A stretch of 30,646 nucleotides of DNA from a virus: IMG/VR virus record IMGVR_UViG_3300043409_000987, positions 1 to 30,646 of that record, one strand, 5' to 3'. The notes beneath the pieces are model-generated. The model was not told the origin of the DNA and searched no databases. It saw only the letters and a list, made by a program, of their open reading frames with translations. The translations under genes were made by a program, and so were the position numbers. Of this stretch, positions 29,044 to 30,646 are shown in pieces. Every line of letters starts with the position of its first letter. Position 1 is the first letter of the stretch.

Positions 29044-29543
29044 CCAAAGGACTTTCATTCGACGAACTCTACCCCGGCAACTTCATCAAGGCCGGCGAGT
29101 TCCAGGGCAAGGCCGTGACCCTGACGATCACCACGGTCAAGCGCGAGATGCTGTCCAACGGGGCCGGTGGCGAGGAAGGCGCCGTCACCGTGTCCTTCCA
29201 CGAGACGCCCAAGCAGTTCGTGATGAACAAGACGAACGCGGTCTGTCTCCGCGCCATGTGGGGAGACGACTCCGGCGACTGGATCGGCAAGAAGGTGACG
29301 CTGCATCCCGTCAAGGACGACAGCGGCCTGTCCGAGTCCGGGCTCTGCATCCGCGTCAAGGGCTCGCCGCTGCTCACCAAGCCGCTCAAGTTCAAGGCCC
29401 ATGTGGGGCGCAAGATGCTGGTGCAGACACTGACCCCAACTGAGGCCAAGTCCAACCCTGTACCCGAACCTGAGACTACGCACGACACCGGCACCGACGA
29501 GGACTTCGGCGCGCTGTTCCCCGATGGCGACCCCGATGACTAG
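29040..29543 (+). CDS. Possible single-stranded DNA-binding protein
   Basis: A 167-residue protein. An N-terminal beta-rich domain of about 130 residues is followed by a strongly acidic tail (TDEDFGALFPDGDPDD). This layout, an OB-like core with an acidic tip, is typical of ssDNA-binding proteins. The sequence FDELYPGNFIKAGEFQGKAV, the T-N-A-V-C-L-R-A-M-W-G-D-D segment and DWIGKKVTLHPVK follow a pattern common in phage proteins that accompany RecE-like nucleases. An OB fold is inferred rather than demonstrated. It starts in an ATGA overlap. Its C-terminus overlaps the excisionase-like gene by 20 bp. Confidence 0.6.
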   Translation: MTKGLSFDELYPGNFIKAGEFQGKAVTLTITTVKREMLSNGAGGEEGAVTVSFHETPKQFVMNKTNAVCLRAMWGDDSGDWIGKKVTLHPVKDDSGLSESGLCIRVKGSPLLTKPLKFKAHVGRKMLVQTLTPTEAKSNPVPEPETTHDTGTDEDFGALFPDGDPDD

Positions 29544-29730
29544 CCCCCCCCTCACCTGGCAATCCGCCCCCGACGCCCTCAAGGTCGAGGAAGCGGCCGA
29601 GCTCGTGCGCGTGGGCCGTGGCGTGGGCTATACCCGCATCCGTCGCGGGGACTGGCCGTACTTCCGCGTCGGGCGCCTCATCCGCATCGACAAGCGGGAA
29701 CTGGCGCTGAGGCTGGGGGTGGAGTTGTGA
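29524..29730 (+). CDS. Excisionase-like (MerR-type winged helix) DNA-binding protein
   Basis: A 68-residue protein with the pattern of phage excisionase or MerR-like helix-turn-helix domains: LKVEEAAELVRVGRGVGYTR, then a hairpin wing with FRVGRLIRIDKREL. The family bends or binds DNA in excision, regulation or packaging. ATG codons at 29524 and 29536 are both possible starts and the choice changes only four residues. It ends in a GTGA overlap with the next gene. No integrase is in the window, so a role in excision is not assumed. Confidence 0.75.
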   Translation: MATPMTSPPLTWQSAPDALKVEEAAELVRVGRGVGYTRIRRGDWPYFRVGRLIRIDKRELALRLGVEL

Positions 29731-30119
29731 CCGTCCAAGTAGCCCCCACCGACTACACCCCCGTCCACGACCCCGACATCGCGGAGAAGGTCATCAACGA
29801 TCTCATCGCCTGCCCCGGTCAGTGGCGCGAACCCTGCGCCCTGTTCGGTGTCGATGCCACGCAGGCCCGCGAGATCGTCGAAGGGGGCCGCGCCTGTGGC
29901 CTGCTCATCGAAGGGCACGGCAAGGGGCGGCGCGGGTACCGGTTCCTGTGCTGGCGCAAGCTCTGGGGCAGGCGCCGGGCATGGCAGATATTCGAGGCAC
30001 TGGAAGAGACGATGACACGGCCGCTCTCGCTGATTCGCGAGGTCGCCGAGCAGGGCACGCAACTGGCACTGTTCGCGGCCTTCGACCGGGGACGGTTGTG
30101 CGATTGGAGGGGACGATGA
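29727..30119 (+). CDS. Hypothetical protein, possibly DNA-binding
   Basis: A 130-residue protein starting with GTG in a GTGA overlap. The first 75 residues (AEKVINDLIACPGQWREPCA, then FGVDATQAREIVEGGRACGL and GHGKGRRGYRFLCW) look like a winged-helix-type arrangement with a basic wing. The rest is helical (RRRAWQIFEALEETMTRPLS). It follows the excisionase-like gene and overlaps the next by 4 bp (ATGA). A regulatory or replication-associated role is possible, but no family is recognised. Confidence 0.68.
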   Translation: MTVQVAPTDYTPVHDPDIAEKVINDLIACPGQWREPCALFGVDATQAREIVEGGRACGLLIEGHGKGRRGYRFLCWRKLWGRRRAWQIFEALEETMTRPLSLIREVAEQGTQLALFAAFDRGRLCDWRGR

Positions 30120-30646
30120 CACTGTACAAGACAATGGACGGCACCAAAGGCGCATACGGGCACGGCGAATGGTTCATGCCCCACGGTAAGCGGCCCGGCA
30201 AGTGGATGCCGAAGGTGCCCGCCGTGTTGTGCGAGAGTGGCTACCACTTCTGCGACGATCCGCTCGATTTGCTGGGGCACTACGGACCCGACCTCTACGA
30301 GGTCGAGGTGCGCGGGGAAGTCGTCAAGGGCAACGACAAGTCCTGCGCGGAGCAGGCGCGGCTACTGCGCCGGGTGCCCGCGTGGAGCGACTACACGCTG
30401 CGGATGTTCGCTATCGACTGTGCTCGGCGAGTCGCCTATCTCGTCAAGGACGATGACGAGCGCGAGTTGTACGGCGACATCCTCGACCTGCTCACCGGCT
30501 TCGCCGAGTTCGGCACCGGAGGGATTGATGGCGCGGCGCGGGACGCGGCGTGGGGCGCGGCGCGGGGCGCGGCGCGGGGCGCGGCGCGGGGCGCGGCGCG
30601 GGGCGCGGCGGGGGGCGCGGCGCGGGGCGCGGCGCGGGGCGCGGCG
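30116..30646 (+). CDS. DUF7666-like protein with GAAR repeats, cut by window end
   Basis: A frame from ATG 30116 (after GGAGGGGACG, ATGA overlap) is still open at the last base, 177 codons. The N-terminal domain has ESGYHFCDDPLDLLGHYGPD and DLYEVEVRGEVVKGNDKS, which resembles the DUF7666 domain of phage proteins of unknown function. From residue 139 the protein becomes a tetrapeptide repeat of the form G-A-A-R, with one D-A-A-W and one G-A-A-G. Such Ala/Arg repeats often follow this domain in phage proteins. The true C-terminus is outside the window. Function unknown. Confidence 0.72.
   Translation, partial: MTLYKTMDGTKGAYGHGEWFMPHGKRPGKWMPKVPAVLCESGYHFCDDPLDLLGHYGPDLYEVEVRGEVVKGNDKSCAEQARLLRRVPAWSDYTLRMFAIDCARRVAYLVKDDDERELYGDILDLLTGFAEFGTGGIDGAARDAAWGAARGAARGAARGAARGAAGGAARGAARGAA
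30530..30646 (+). repeat. 12-bp in-frame tandem repeat at window end
   Basis: Nine full units and one 9-bp partial unit of GGCGCGGCGCGG, in frame with the DUF7666-like gene. Unit 2 (30542-30553) reads GACGCGGCGTGG and unit 7 (30602-30613) ends GGG; the others are identical. The sequence stops inside the array, so the copy number is a minimum, and an assembly break is possible. Confidence 0.92.

Noticed and set aside
1-30646. CRISPR array, transposase or insertion sequence
   Set aside because: No regularly spaced direct repeats with unique spacers and no transposase-like protein were seen. The only tandem array is the coding 12-bp repeat at the end.

Overview
The window is 30.6 kb of high-GC DNA from a tailed phage with a long non-contractile tail (siphovirus type). 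The evidence is an uninterrupted packaging, HK97-type head, neck, tail and lysis gene order, with every supported gene on the + strand and most genes joined by 1-11 bp overlaps (ATGA, GTGA, TAATG). Many starts are GTG or TTG. The host cannot be named from sequence. High GC, a secreted lysozyme-like enzyme with a classical signal peptide and a TTGACA/TAAAGT promoter fit a high-GC bacterium, possibly an actinobacterium (inference). No integrase, repressor or polymerase is in the window. A small excisionase-like DNA-binding protein is present, but lifestyle cannot be settled.

Layout. 0-5.3 kb: terminase small and large subunits, portal, S78-type protease and HK97-fold major capsid. 5.3-11.3 kb: an accessory block between capsid and neck genes. 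It holds beta-rich virion-like proteins, a YkgJ-type cysteine-cluster protein, a protein with a LamG/concanavalin-like domain, and a 596-residue protein whose NodB polysaccharide deacetylase domain runs in frame into a head-tail connector. 11.3-18.9 kb: neck and tail genes, with two related tail-tube-like proteins, a tail assembly chaperone with a probable -1 frameshift, a short tape measure and tail-tip proteins. 18.9-20.0 kb: a membrane-anchored coiled-coil protein, then a terminator, a conserved 47-bp element and an amidase endolysin. 20.0-24.6 kb: an accessory metabolic block with a metallophosphoesterase, an MT-A70 methyltransferase, a MazG-like protein, a radical SAM enzyme, a DPPY DNA methyltransferase and several small zinc-ribbon-like proteins. 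24.6-26.7 kb: a regulatory gap, a second copy of the 47-bp element, and a second lysis module (secreted lysozyme-like enzyme, 34-residue membrane peptide, holin-like protein). 26.7-27.1 kb: a terminator, a near-consensus promoter and a second terminator that bracket a roughly 150-nt structured RNA with no convincing reading frame. 27.1-30.6 kb: an early-type region with a PD-(D/E)XK exonuclease, a possible ssDNA-binding partner, an excisionase-like protein and a DUF7666-like protein that runs off the window inside a 12-bp tandem repeat.

Most noteworthy: the deacetylase-connector fusion; the promoter-RNA-terminator unit at 26.85-27.03 kb; the shared element in front of both wall-lytic genes; the two related tail-tube-like genes; and a cryptic 52-codon gene (23215-23373) that fixes the start of the next gene.
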